This document shows positions 12,497 to 24,094 of a stretch of DNA of 64,000 nucleotides, piece after piece (position 1 is the stretch's first letter; each line of letters starts with the position of its first letter). The stretch comes from Benincasa hispida (lineage: Eukaryota > Streptophyta > Magnoliopsida > Cucurbitales > Cucurbitaceae), in the NCBI RefSeq assembly GCF_009727055.1, contig NC_052349.1, positions 41,651,652-41,715,651 of the forward strand, written 5' to 3'. A program made the translations under genes and the position numbers. The notes under the pieces are model-generated. The model made no database searches. It was not told the origin of the DNA and worked only from the letters and a program-made list of their open reading frames with translations.

Positions 12497-14617
12497 TGTT
12501 GGGGTTGATGTTCTAAAGTCTCTTGTCCCGTAGTTTGTAAACAGTTTGTACAAACGCTTGTGTTGTATAATATATGATATTTACTTTACATCTTGTATTT
12601 TGTTCAGTTGCTTGTTTTATTTGCTTTACCATAAACCAATAAACATAAAATCTCTGATTATCTGTATGTGACTCAAGCATGTATGTGCTGACATACAAGT
12701 GGATCATGTCTTGAGTGATAGCCAAAATGGTCTGTAATATATGGATATAAGAGGGAAACCTTATCCTGGTAATGCTACAGATGCGACATGCTTTGTGGAA
12801 TGGTAATAAATGTTGTGACTTGTCACAGATGGTCTGATCATGATCATTCGTGTTGGGGACATGTGAACGGGGGCGTTTTATACAAAGAGTTTATATAAGA
12901 CCTGACCACGAAGTGTTAATGTCTCGTTATATAACACCGTTCATGACAAAGACTTCATGTCACTAGGATGACCATAGGTAACATGACCTCAATCCTGAGT
13001 GAGTTGGGAATTCTTACCATTGAGGGCGGTCCTTTGATTTGTATGGGTGAGAGTGGCCAGGTTCGCCAATTCAAACCTACTATTTTAGGGATTCGTCTGA
13101 TTTGGGAGCTGGGAACTTAGCTACACAAGATGGAATTCACTTCTTCGTCGAGGCAGGGGTAAGTAGATAGATAGCTCTCTTAAGGGTTAATTCCAGGGCT
13201 TAAATGATGTGGCGCCACACACCTTCTCTTGGCCGAGAGGTGTTCACACATAGTTAGACTATGTTGTATTGTTTAGTATAGGAATCAGTGGTACTTAAGG
13301 AGTGAGATGTAACTAATTTGGCCCAACTGTACTTACGAGCATCTGTGAAGGGTCATCGTACTCATGATTGGTTATATCCAATGGACACAAAAATATAACT
13401 GTGGTAAGAAGAGTTCAGTTGTTAGTCTTTAGTGGAATGCCTGATAATTAACGGATGGTGGATCTCATGGTTAAAGAGTTTAATAAGCTATTCATGGACC
13501 GTTGGAGCTTCGAACCACAGGTTCATTAGGTTCCCTAGGTAGTTTGGATAAAGTCGAGAACCAGTGTTTGAGTTAATTTGAAATATACAAATTGATAAGA
13601 GGAAGTTCGATTATATATGATATAATTAGACTGGTTAATTATATATGATATAATTGGCTAAATGTATGAGATACATTATTTTGGAGGAAATTAGATATAA
13701 ATATGATTTATATCAAGTAGAGGGGAAAATACTGCAGTAGATATGTGATATCAAACTATAGGATACAAATATAATATGATTATATTTATTATTAATTAAT
13801 TGGTTAATGATATGATAATTAAGCCAATGTTTTTCACGTTCAGATGTGGGTTAGTGAGGTAGCATCGGTTATTATAACCGATGAATTAAAATGAAAATAG
13901 TTTTCATTTTTGAATCAGTCGTTCGGAAAAGAAAGAGAGCGCGCGTTGATAGAAAAGTAATCGATCACTTAGGTATTTCGAGAGCTTGTACGATAGTCAC
14001 TCTCCGCCTAAACGATCGTCCACCTCGCACCTAAACGATCGCACACTTATTCCTACACGATTGGATAACTTCCTTAAACGATCGCAGTGTGTGCCGAGTT
14101 TGCTAAACAATCGTATACCATTTCCTAAACAATCGTTTTGTAAAACCTACACGATCATGTAATTTCTCCTAAATGATAAGCATCTTGCTATACGATAACG
14201 CTTTTTCCCTCCCATTTGCTTATCGCCTACATAATCCTTGTTTCCTCCTTCCTCTACCAAATTCACCAAAGACCACGCTTTGGGTTCTCACTTCGAGAAT
14301 ACCTGGGGCTCTTTTCTGGTGGTGTCGTCCCCGTTGTGTTCGTGATCTTGTGGTTGTGCGTGTTGCTGTAGTCGACGTTTCTGCTGGGCGTTGGTTGATC
14401 GAGTAGAGGTTTCCGCTGCATTGAGTTCCTAATTTGAAAAACATCTTCAACTGGTATGGCAACTCTTTCCCTCGTTTATTTCTTGTTCAAAGCACACCTT
14501 TAATTGACTGTTGGTTTGCATAACTGTATGTTTGAATGTATATTGTTGTATTTCGATCACTGTAAAATTGGAGCGATCCGAATGCGCTCATGGAATTCTT
14601 CGGTAAGAGATCTTTCA
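12497..14617 (+). mobile_element. Family-A solo LTR, copy A1
   Basis: It starts TGTTGGGGTTGATG and ends AAGAGATCTTTCA (TG...CA), 2121 bp. Flanking bases ATTGT and ATTTT agree at four of five positions, consistent with a decayed TSD. The body is co-linear with A2 and A3, including TAGTTTGTAAACAGTTTG, AAGAGGGAAACCTTATCC and an array of CTAAACGATCG-like units at about 13965-14190. No long reading frame is present. It sits inside family-B LTR-3 sequence. Confidence 0.78.
13965..14190 (+). repeat. CTAAACGATCG degenerate array in LTR A1
   Basis: At least seven spaced units of (C)CTAAACGATCG or CTACACGATCG variants, 15-30 bases apart, upstream of the LTR 3' end. The core CGATCG is itself palindromic. 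The same kind of array recurs at the same relative position in A2, A3, A4 and A5. Confidence 0.7.
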
Positions 14618-14748
14618 ATTTTATAGGATATCTCCAATCACATGTCTTCACATGAACGATTTGGATTAGATCATTTGTAATCTTTACAAAATGGGTTGCA
14701 TTCATAGTGTTACTAGGATAAAACACCCAACCTTATCTATATACTATA
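14618..14748 (-). mobile_element. 131 bp piece of family-B LTR-3 between A1 and A2
   Basis: It contains TGGGTTGCATTCATAGTGTTACTAGG-like sequence and CCTTATCTATATACTATA, which match the family-B LTR around 21060-21125. It ends in CTATA, the TSD of A2. This shows that A1 and A2 entered the same older LTR. Confidence 0.7.
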
Positions 14749-16870
14749 TGAAAGATCTCATATCTAAGAGTTCCATCAGCGCGTTCGGATCGCTCCGATC
14801 TCACTGTAACCAAAATACAACATTATACATTCAATACATACAGTTATGCAAACAAAACAAATTATTGGCATGCTATGAACAAAAAAATAACAAAGGAAAG
14901 GGTGCCATACCAATTGAAGACGTTCTTCAAACTTCAGCACTTAAAGCAGTGAAACCCTCCAAGCGATCTACCAACGCCCAGCGAAAGCGTTGACTGCAGC
15001 AGCACGAACAACCACGAACACGAACACCGTGGGGGCGACACCACCACTAAAGAGCCCCAGGTATTCTCGGAGTGAAAACCCAAAGAGTGGTCTTTGGTGA
15101 ATTTGGTAGAGGAATGAGGAAATACGAATCGTGTAGGTGATAAGCAAGTGGGAGGGAGAAAGACGCTATCGCATAGCAGAAATGCTTATCGTTTAGGAAG
15201 AGCTACACGATCGTGTAGGATTTACTGAATGATCGTTTAGGAAAAGGTATATAATCGTTTAATAAAATCGACACACTATACGATCGTTTAGAGAAGCTAT
15301 CTGATCGTATAGAAAACAGTGTGTAATCGTTTAGACGCGAGGTATACGATCGTCTAGACGAAGAGCGACTATCGTATATGCTCTTGATTTTCTTAAGCGA
15401 TCGTTCTCTATTCTCCAACGCGCACTCTTACGAATTCTTTGGATGACCGATCAAAATGAAAACCATTTTCATTTTAACTCATCGGTTATAATAACCGACG
15501 TTGCCCCACTAACCCACGTCCGAACGTGAATTTTGGATTAATTATCATATAATTAATTAACTAATTAATAAATAAATATAATCATATTATATTTTTATCT
15601 TATAGTTTGATATCACATATCTACTATAGTATTTTCTCTTCTACTTGATATAAATCATATTTATATCTAATTTCCTCCAAAATAATGTATCTCATATATT
15701 CAACCAATTATATCATATATAATTAACCAGTCGAATTATATCATATATAATCAAATTTCCTCTTGTCATTTTGAACATTTCAAATTAACCAGATACTAGT
15801 TCTCGACTTTATCCAAGCTACCCAGGGGACCTAATGGACCTGTGGCTCAAAGCTTCAACGGTCCATGAATAGTTGACTAAACTCTTTAGCCATGAGATCC
15901 ACCATCCGTTAACTGTCAGACATTCAACTATAGAACAATAGCTGAACTCTTCATACCACAGATATATTTCTGTGTCCATCGGATATAACCAATCATGAGT
16001 ACGATGACCCTTCATAGATGCTTGTAAGTACAGTTGAGCCATATTACCGTTTTGCCCCTATAGTTGCATCTCACTCCTTAAGTACCACTGATTCCTCTGA
16101 TAAACAATACAACATAGTCCAACTATGTGTGAACACCTCTTGGGCCAAGAGAAGGTGCATGGCGCCACATCGTTCAAGCCCCGGAATCAGCCCTTAAGGG
16201 AGTTATCTATCTACTTACCTTCCTCGGGGAAGGAGTGAATTCCATCTTGTATGGCTGAGTTCCCAACTCCTAAATCAGATGAATCTCCAAAATGGTAGGT
16301 TTGAATCGGCGACCTGGCCACTCGCACTCATACAAATCAAATGACCGCCCTCAATGGTAGAAGTTCCCAACTCACTCAGGATTGAGGTCATGTTACCTAT
16401 GGTCATCCAAGTGAAGTGAAGTCTCTGTCATGAACGGTGTTATATAACGAGACGTTAACACTTCATGTCAGGTCTTATACAAATTCTTTGTATAGGACGC
16501 CTCTGCTCGCATGTCCCTAACATGAATGATCAGGATTAAACCATCTGTAACAAGTCACAATACTTGTGACCGTTCCACAAAGCGGGCCGCGTCCGTAGCG
16601 TTATCAGGATAAGGTTTCCCTCCTATATCCATATACTACAGACCATTTTGGTTATCACTTAAGACATAATCCACTTGTATGTTACCACATGCATGCTTGT
16701 GTCACATACAGATAACCAGAGATTTTATATTTATTGGTTTGTGGTAAAGCAAATAAAACAAGAGTAATAATACAAGATGTGAATTAAATATCATATATTA
16801 ACAATATAAGCATCCGTACAAACTGTTTACAAACTACAAGACACGAGACTTTTGGGCATCAACCCCAACA
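14749..16870 (-). mobile_element. Family-A solo LTR, copy A2, with perfect TSD
   Basis: On the minus strand it starts TGTTGGGGTTGATGCCC and ends GAGATCTTTCA, 2122 bp. A perfect 5 bp TSD, CTATA, flanks it at 14744-14748 and 16871-16875. The host sequence on either side rejoins into the family-B LTR motif CTATA-(G/A)ACC(A/C)TTTTAGGTTATT seen uninterrupted near 21115-21135. A CTAAACGATCG-type array lies at about 15185-15410. It is inverted relative to A1. Confidence 0.85.
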
Positions 16871-17081
16871 CTATAAACCCTTTTAGGTTATTGTTTGAAT
16901 ATGATCCACCAATATGTCAACTGCATACTGTTAAAGTTTCATTAAATAACCTTGGGTTTTAGTTTATTGGATTTAAGTTATATAATTATAAAAAAAAACA
17001 TCATAGAACAATAATTATTTTATTAATAAATATATTATTTATAATATTACAAATCACGAGTTCAATGCACAAACCCCAATA
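16871..17081 (-). mobile_element. Start of family-B LTR-3
   Basis: On the minus strand it begins TATTGGGGTTTGTGC (canonical TG changed to TA), directly after the purine tract GTCAAGTGGGAGAT. It runs to the A2 insertion at 16871. It is co-linear with the LTR-2 start at 21334. Confidence 0.65.
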
Positions 17082-17364
17082 ATCTCCCACTTGACCTAAA
17101 GCTAGTGGGATTGTCCAATAATAAAACAAACTACTATACAATACAATAAACTAGGACATAGATTACACCCAATATCATCCCCCACTTGCCTTAGATAAGG
17201 TGATGCATATCCTAGACGACTCTCTAGATGATCCTCGAATACTTTAATCGTGAAAGTCTTTGTAAATGGATCAATAATATTGTGCTCCAAAACAATCTTC
17301 GTGACGATCACGTGGAAGGAATTGAATTTCTTTGCAGAAGCTTGTGAACGCAGTGCCATGTTTA
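17082..17364 (-). pseudogene. Family-B internal-2: copia RNase H tail and polypurine tracts
   Basis: Minus-strand translation gives HVIVTKIVLEHNIIDPFTK followed by a FEDHLESRLG-like segment. This is the extreme C-terminus of a Ty1/copia polyprotein, which in intact elements reads ...DPFTKALP..FE.H...LGLR. The family's usual GDVIVTK lead-in is damaged here. Downstream are two purine-rich tracts: GCAAGTGGGGGATGATATTGG, then CAAGTGGGAGATTATTGGGG at the LTR edge. Nothing upstream in the polyprotein is present. The sequence passes directly into LTR-2 end sequence on its 5' side. Confidence 0.65.
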
Positions 17365-17823
17365 ATCAATTTTTGAAACTACAAAATTAGAAAAATAAAA
17401 CAGAGAAACCAATATAAATATCCATACACCAAGATAAACATTCATACTTAAATCATGCTTCTACTGAGGAGAAAGAGAGAAGAGAAAATACTAACCCTTG
17501 AGGACCTTTTTCTTCATGTATTTCCTCTACAAAGATCACGAACAATAGAACTTCTCTACACAAACTTCTTCCTCGAACCAAACAAAAAACAACAAGAAGA
17601 ACAGGACACCACCAACTGGTTACCTTGCTATTCTTCAGAATAAGAACCAAGGATGGGTGGACTTCTTGGTTTTGGTAAGGGAAGAGTGACTTTTGTAAGA
17701 AGGGATTTCTTAAGAGAATTTTTCTTGCAGAGAAAACTTGTAGAGATCAGAACTACTCTTCTATGTCTCTTAAATACCTTTTTTACGTGAGAGAGAAGGT
17801 TGGAGGGGGAGTTACAACTACCT
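17365..17823 (-). mobile_element. End of family-B LTR-2 (R/U5-like leader)
   Basis: This is the part of LTR-2 beyond the A3 insertion. On the minus strand it reads through a TTAAATACC TATA-like box, a TC-rich leader and GTTCGTGATCTTTGTAGAGG-like sequence to the internal junction. Equivalent segments are at 21665-22038, 32346-32760 and 33190-33420. Confidence 0.55.
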
Positions 17824-19946
17824 TATTGGGGTCGATGCCCTAAAGTCTCGAGTCCTGTAGTTTGTAAACAGTTTGTACAAACGCTTGTGTTGTATAATAT
17901 ATGATATTTACTTCACATATTGTTTTATGCTCAGTTATGTGTTTTATTTGCTTTACCACAAATCAATAAACATAAAATCCCTAGTCATCTATATGTAACT
18001 TAATCATGTATATGGTGACATACAAGTGGATCATGTCTTGAGAGATAACCAAAATGGTCTATAGTATATGAATATAAGAGGGAAACCTTATCCTGGTAAC
18101 CCTATGGATGCGACCCGCTTTGTGAAATGGTCACAAGTGTTGTGATTTGTCACATATAATCTGATCTTGATCATTCATGTTGGGACATGCGAGCGGGGGC
18201 GTTCTATACAAAGAGTTTGTATAAGACCTGACCACGAAGTGTTAACGTCTCGTTATATAACATCGTTCATGACAGAGGCTTCACTTCACTAGGATAACCA
18301 TAGGTAACATGACTTCAATCCTAAGTGAGTCGGGAACTCCTGCCATTGAGGGCGGTTCTTTGATTTGTATGGGTGTGAGTGGCTAGGTCGCCGATTCAAA
18401 CCTACCATTTTGGGAATTCGTTTGATTTGGGAGTTAGGAACTCAGCTACACAAGATGGAATTCACTCCATCCCCGAGGCAGGGGCAAGTAGATAGATAGC
18501 TCCCTTAAGGGCTAATTCCAGGGCTTGAACGATGTGGCGCCACACACCTTTTCTTGGCCCGAGAGGTGTTCATACATAGTTGGACTATGTTGTATTGTTC
18601 ATTAGAGGAATCAGTTGTACTTAAGAAGTGAGATGTAACTACAGGGGCAAAACAGTAAATTGGCTCAGCTGTACTTATGAGCATCTATGAAGGGTCATCG
18701 TACTCATGATTGGTTATATCTGATGGATACAAAAATATATATATGGTAAGAAGAGTTCAGCTGTTGGTCTTTAATGGAATGCCTGATAGTTAACGGATGG
18801 TGGATCTCGTGGCTAAAGAGTTTAGTTAGCTATTCACGGACCGTTAGAGCTTCGAGCCACAAGTTCATTAAATTCTTTGGGTAGCTTGGATAAAGTCGAG
18901 AATCAGTATTTGGGTTAATTTGAAATGTTCAAATTGACAAGAGGAAGTTCGATTATATATGATATAATTGGACTGGATAATTATATATGATATAATTTAG
19001 TAAATGTATGAGATACATTATTTTGGAGGAAATTAGATATAAATATGATTTATATTGAGTAGAGGAGAAATTACTATAGTAGATATGTGATATCAAACTA
19101 TAGGGTAAGAATATAATATGATTATATTTATTAATAATTTAATTGATTAATTAATGATAATTGACCTAAAATTTCTCTCGGACGTGCGTTAGTGGGAGTA
19201 GCCGCTTCGGTTATGGTAATCGAAGAATAAAATGAAAATTAGTTTCATTTTACAAAAGTTCGGAAAAAATTGGCATCGGTGTGGAAATGTAAACGATTGC
19301 ATAGTCGAGAGCCTATACAATAGTTGCTCAATGCCTAAACGATCACACACCTCACGCCTAAATGATCGCATGTCAGTTCCTAAACAATCGCTTAGCTTTC
19401 CTAAATGATCGCATAGTGTGCTGTGATTTCTAATCGATCGTCCACCTTTTACTAAACGATCGCTTTGTAAAACCTACACGATCGTGTAGCTTTTTCTAAA
19501 CAATAAGCATTTAGCTATACGATAGCTTCCTTTTCTTTTCCACTTGCTTATCGTCTACATGATTTGTTCTTCCTCCTACCTCTACCAAACTCACCAAAAA
19601 CCACACTTTGGGTTCTCATTCCGATAATACCAAGGGCTTCATTTTGGTGTTGTCATCCCCACTACTGTTCACTTGTTCGTGATAGTTTGTGCTGCTGCAG
19701 ACAACTTGTTTGTTGGGCGATAGAGATCGCGTAGAGGTCTTCTGCTGCATCAGAGTTCATCACTTGAAGAGGGTCTTCAAGTGGTATGAGAACTCTTTCC
19801 CTTCATATTTTTATTGTTCGAAGCATGCCTTTAATTAATGTAAATTTCATAACTGTCTGTTAGAATGTGTATGTTGTATTTCGGTCACGGTGAAATCGGA
19901 AAGATCTGAATGCACTCATGGATTCTCTTCGTTAAGAGATCTTTCA
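17824..19946 (+). mobile_element. Family-A solo LTR, copy A3, inside family-B LTR-2
   Basis: It starts TATTGGGGTCGATGCCC (TG changed to TA) and ends AAGAGATCTTTCA, about 2.12 kb. It is co-linear with A1 along its whole length and carries a CTAAACGATCG array at about 19310-19510. Family-B LTR sequence continues on both sides (17823 leftward, 19947 rightward). I could not define a clean TSD; the host edges read ACTACC and CCCTCC. Confidence 0.75.
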
Positions 19947-21334
19947 CCCTCCACTTAACGTGGAATAATAACTCTCAAGGAAGCTATTTTTCAAATTCAA
20001 TTTTAGTTTAAAAATATTACATCAAATTTAATATATATAATTAAATAAATATTAACTAATTAACACTTAATTAATAAATAAATTAAATATCATATATTTA
20101 ATTTAATTTGAATCATATTCAAATAGCATCCTCTCACCTAATCTATAGTTCTAATAAAATCTCATTCATATTACTAATATTTGAATCTTATTCAAATATT
20201 AGTAATATGTATTTTATACAATAAAATCCCTTATATAATTTGAACAATTCAAATTAATCTAACATTAATTTATTCTTATTTTTTACCCTTAATGAGCCAG
20301 TAAGAAGACTTTATGGACCTGTAGATTATAAATTCAAATAGTAAGAGATTAATTAATTAAATTCCTTGAATAAATTAATCAATATTCATTAACTACAAAC
20401 CACTCCACTAAAGACCCACAACTATACTATTTGCAATGTAGATATATTTTTGTGTTCATGGATGTAACCAATCAACAGTAAGTTGACCCTTCATGAATTG
20501 CTTGCAACTATAGTTGTATCAAATTATTGTTTTATCCATGTAGTCACATCTAACTTTTTAAATATCACTAGTCCCTTTAATGAACAAATTGTTTATAGTC
20601 CAACTATAAGCTACTCCCTCTCAGACCAATGAGAGGGTGAGGCCTCATTGTTCAAGATCTGAAATCATCTATTAAAGGAACAATTCATCTACTTTCCCTA
20701 AAGACGAAAAAAAAAAGTGAATTTCATCTTGTGCAGTTGTGTTCCCAACTCCCTACTTGGATAAAATCTCAAAATGGTAGGCTTATTGAGTTGAAGAATT
20801 TGAACACTCTCACTGATGCAGATAAAAGGATTGCTCTTACAGACAAAAGTTAACAACTCACTCAGGATTAAGGTCGAGTCACCTATGGTCATTTGATTAA
20901 AATGTTAATCTCATCAAGTAACAACGTTATAAAGAGAGACTAATCATTTCATGGTTTGATCTTATATAAACTCTTTGTATAGGACACCCCACTCACGTCT
21001 TTACACGAACGAATAGGATCACATCGTTTGTAACACTTTACAACTATTGTAACAATTACAAAGTGGGTCGTAGCTATAGTGTTACCAGGATAAGGCACTC
21101 AACCTTATCCATATACTATAGACCATTTAGGTTATTATTCAAACATGATCCATATGTATGTCAACCACATACATATTTATATTACATAACATAACCTTGG
21201 ATCTTAGTTTATTGAATTGGATTAATGCAAACTAATGTCGAATAAATAACTTTTTATTTTATTAAATAAACAATTCGTATACAAATAATCTACAAACTAT
21301 GAAACTCACTAGATTTAGAGCACTAACCCCAATA
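19947..21334 (-). mobile_element. Main body of family-B LTR-2
   Basis: On the minus strand it begins TATTGGGGTTAGTGC at 21334 and runs to the A3 insertion. It contains the family landmarks CCTTATCCTGGTAACACTAT, ATACAAAGAGTTTATATAAG and GACTCGACCTTAATCCTGAG. It is homologous to B1 and LTR-3, and more distantly to family A, so A and B share an ancestor. Confidence 0.65.
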
Positions 21335-21664
21335 ATTTTCTCACTTGTCCTCAGAGATAGTGGAGTGCATACAAAGCATAAAATATGTAAAGTATACAAT
21401 ACGATAAACTAGGCATACACTATGCCCAATTATCTCCCACCTATCCTAGACAAGATGATGCATGTCTCGTAGACTCAGACTCTCCAAGTGATCGTAAAAA
21501 ACTTTAGTTATGAGAGACTTTGTAAATGGATCAACAACATTACACTTCACAACGATCTTCGTGACAATCACGTCTCCTCGATGCACAATCTCCCGCATAA
21601 AATGATATTCCTCATGGAAGCGTGTGAATACCGTGGCATTGACACTCAATTTTGTAAAACTCTA
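21335..21664 (-). pseudogene. Family-B internal-1: copia RNase H tail and duplicated polypurine tract
   Basis: The minus strand gives a short open frame ending at 21446. It reads FTRFHEEYHFMREIVHRGD, then VIVTKIVVKCNVVDPFTKS and FYDHLESLSLRDMHHLV, followed by a stop. This is the conserved end of Ty1/copia RNase H. In intact elements HxExxYHFIRE..RGDVIV and DPFTK..L precede the stop. After the stop are two similar purine-rich blocks about 100 bp apart, AGGTGGGAGATAATTGGG and CAAGTGAGAAAATTATTGGGG. The second touches the LTR. No other retrotransposon domains are present, so mobility would need proteins from another element. Confidence 0.72.
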
Positions 21665-22038
21665 AAATACAAAGAAACACATACAGAAAAACTACAGGAT
21701 AAATATTTATTTTCTAAAGCATGCTTTTACTAAAGAGGAAAAATGAAGAATAGAACTCACCCTTGTATATCTTTCTTCTTGTCGAATTTCCTCTCCACGG
21801 TCATAAACTCTTCTCTGCATAAACACAAAAACTTCTTCTGAACTCACCAATGCCAATATATATATATATATATATATATGGACACCACCACTTGAAGTCC
21901 TCGCTATTTTCAGCCAAGGAATGAGATAGTGGGATATCTTTCTTGTTTTAGGAGAGGAAAAGAGAATTGCGGAGAATTGAGAGATTAGTTGTTGAGAGAG
22001 AGTTTTTTTTCTCTCTTTTGTCTATTCAACGTATATGT
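21665..22038 (-). mobile_element. End of family-B LTR-1
   Basis: This is the leader-like end of the upstream-most LTR in the array. It contains an (AT)n tract near 21855-21882 and CTATTTTCAGCCAAGGAATGAG, which matches the stem-loop region in LTR-2 near 17625-17655. It is cut by A4 at 22039 and resumes at 24095. Confidence 0.55.
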
Positions 22039-24094
22039 TGTTGGGATTGATGTCCTAATTTTCCCGGAGTCTCGTAGTTTGCAAACTTTGTACACATTAT
22101 CATTAATAAAGTAAGAGTTATTTTATTTGCATTTACTCATATCCAATAAACAAAGATCTGTAGTTATTTTATGTAAACTTAAGCATGTATATGAGATATA
22201 CAAGTGGATCATGCCTTAAATAATAACCCAAAAGGTCTGTAGTATAAGGATATAGGAGAGATATTTTATCCTTGTGACACTACGGATATGGTCGCTATGT
22301 AGAGGTTTACAAGTGTTGTAACTATTACAAATGGTCTGATTCTGACCATTCATGTGGAGACTGCGAGCGGGGGTGTCTTATACAAAGAGTTTGTATAAGA
22401 CCGAACCACGAGATGATTAGTCTCTTTATATAGCATCGTCGATAATTGAGACTTACATCTCACTAAAACGACCATAGGTGACATGACATTAATCCTGAAT
22501 GTTTTGGAAACTCTAGGCTATGAGGGCGGTCATTTTATTAGTTTGGGTGAGAGTAACCAGATTGCCAACTCAACAAGCCTACCTTTATGGAGATTTGTTT
22601 GATTGGAGAGCTGTGAACTCAATTACACAAGACGAAATTCACTTCTTCCCCGAAGCAAGGGTAAGTAGATAGATTGCTCCCTCAAGGGCTGATTCCGAAC
22701 CTTGAACATAGTGGCCACATCATCTCTTTGGAAGAAAGGACCCAGTCATAGTAGGACTATGACTTATTGTTCATTAGAGAAATCAGTGGTACTTAAGGAG
22801 TTAGATGTAACTATAGGGAAAAAATAGTAAATTGGTCAAGCTGTACTTATGAGCGATATGTGAAGGGCTATCGCACTGTTGATTGGTTGATATGGACACA
22901 TAAATATATCTATAGTGAGAAGAGTGCAGCTGTTGGTCTTTAGTGGAGTGTTCGGCAGTTAACGGATGGTGGATCCTGTGACTAAAGAGTTTAGTCAGTT
23001 ATCCACGTACCGTTGGAGCTTCAAGCTACAGGTCCATAAGATCCCCTTAGTAGCTCAATGGGTTCAAGTTGAGAATCAATTCTTGGGGTTGGTTTGAAAT
23101 GTTCAAATTAACAATAGGAAATTCAATTATATACGATATAATTGGTGTGGTGTATGAGATACATCAAGTGGAGGAATTAATGTAAATGTGATTTACATTA
23201 AGTACTATAAAATAGATAAAGAACTATGGTTTATATGTTTCATGAGATGAAATATTAAAACTATAGGTTATAAATATAATATGGTAAGTTGGTTATCATA
23301 TTTATTTATAATATTAATTATATGATAATTAATTTCTTTTTCTAGAATAACCGATTGAGTGGGAGGTTATTGGTGGTTTTATGGTAACCGTGAGATAAAA
23401 AGTAAAATTGTTTTCCTAAAATTAGAGGTTACTTCATTCGAAAAGAACTCATGGAGACAAGCTATCAAATAAAAGAGTTTCACTAAGCGATAGCATTCAG
23501 AGACTAAACGATCGTTTAAGAGTTGACAATACGATCGTTAACCTTTTGATCGTTGCTAAACGATCAAGTGGCTAAGTCTATACAATAGGCTGCCATTTAT
23601 TAAACGATCGAGCACATCTTCAATACGATAGACAACATCTTATCTCCCACTTGCTCGATTGTCTACTCGATCGTAGTCCTCCAGTCTCTTCCTCATGCCA
23701 AGATCATATAGAGCCCACAACTCCTAGATTCTCACACTGAGAATACCAAGGTAACCATTGTGGTGGTGTCCTCACTCAGTTCATGGATCGAGTTGGACTC
23801 AATTGGTTTCGTGGAGGCTGTGTTTGTTGTGTTCGTGCTTGATTCCGATAATTGTGTTTGAGCATTGCTGTTATTGGACGTCTTGTAGATTGATTGAGGG
23901 ATTCGTGAAGAATGGTTCTTCAAAGGTATGCATCCTCTATCCCCTGTATCATCGTATAACATGCTGTAATTTCTAGTTGTGCGTGACCTGTTAGTTTCCA
24001 ATTTAAGGCTGTAATTGTTTTATGTTCAATTCGAATGGAATTTGGAACGATCCCTTTTGTTGCTCATGGAGATCCTCGTATTTGATTTCCTTCA
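22039..24094 (+). mobile_element. Family-A solo LTR, copy A4 (divergent subfamily)
   Basis: It starts TGTTGGGATTGATGTCC and ends TTTGATTTCCTTCA, 2056 bp. The flanks TATGT (22034-22038) and TATGC (24095-24099) agree at four of five bases, consistent with a TSD. It is more similar to A5 than to A1-A3, for example in TTAACGGATGGTGGATCC and the shorter ACGATCG array at about 23500-23640. A short frame at 23732-24001 has no recognisable domain. Confidence 0.75.

Noticed and set aside
13965..14190. ACGATCG units as a CRISPR or centromeric satellite
   Set aside because: They are confined to one position in family-A LTRs and too degenerate and short for either.
14173..14462. Frames of 77-80 codons on both strands
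   Set aside because: They lie in the GC-richer leader of LTR A1 and are disrupted in A2 and A3; not conserved.
17819..19951. A clear TSD for solo LTR A3
   Set aside because: Edges read ACTACC/T and CCCTCC; no 5 bp match can be set without shifting the boundary arbitrarily.
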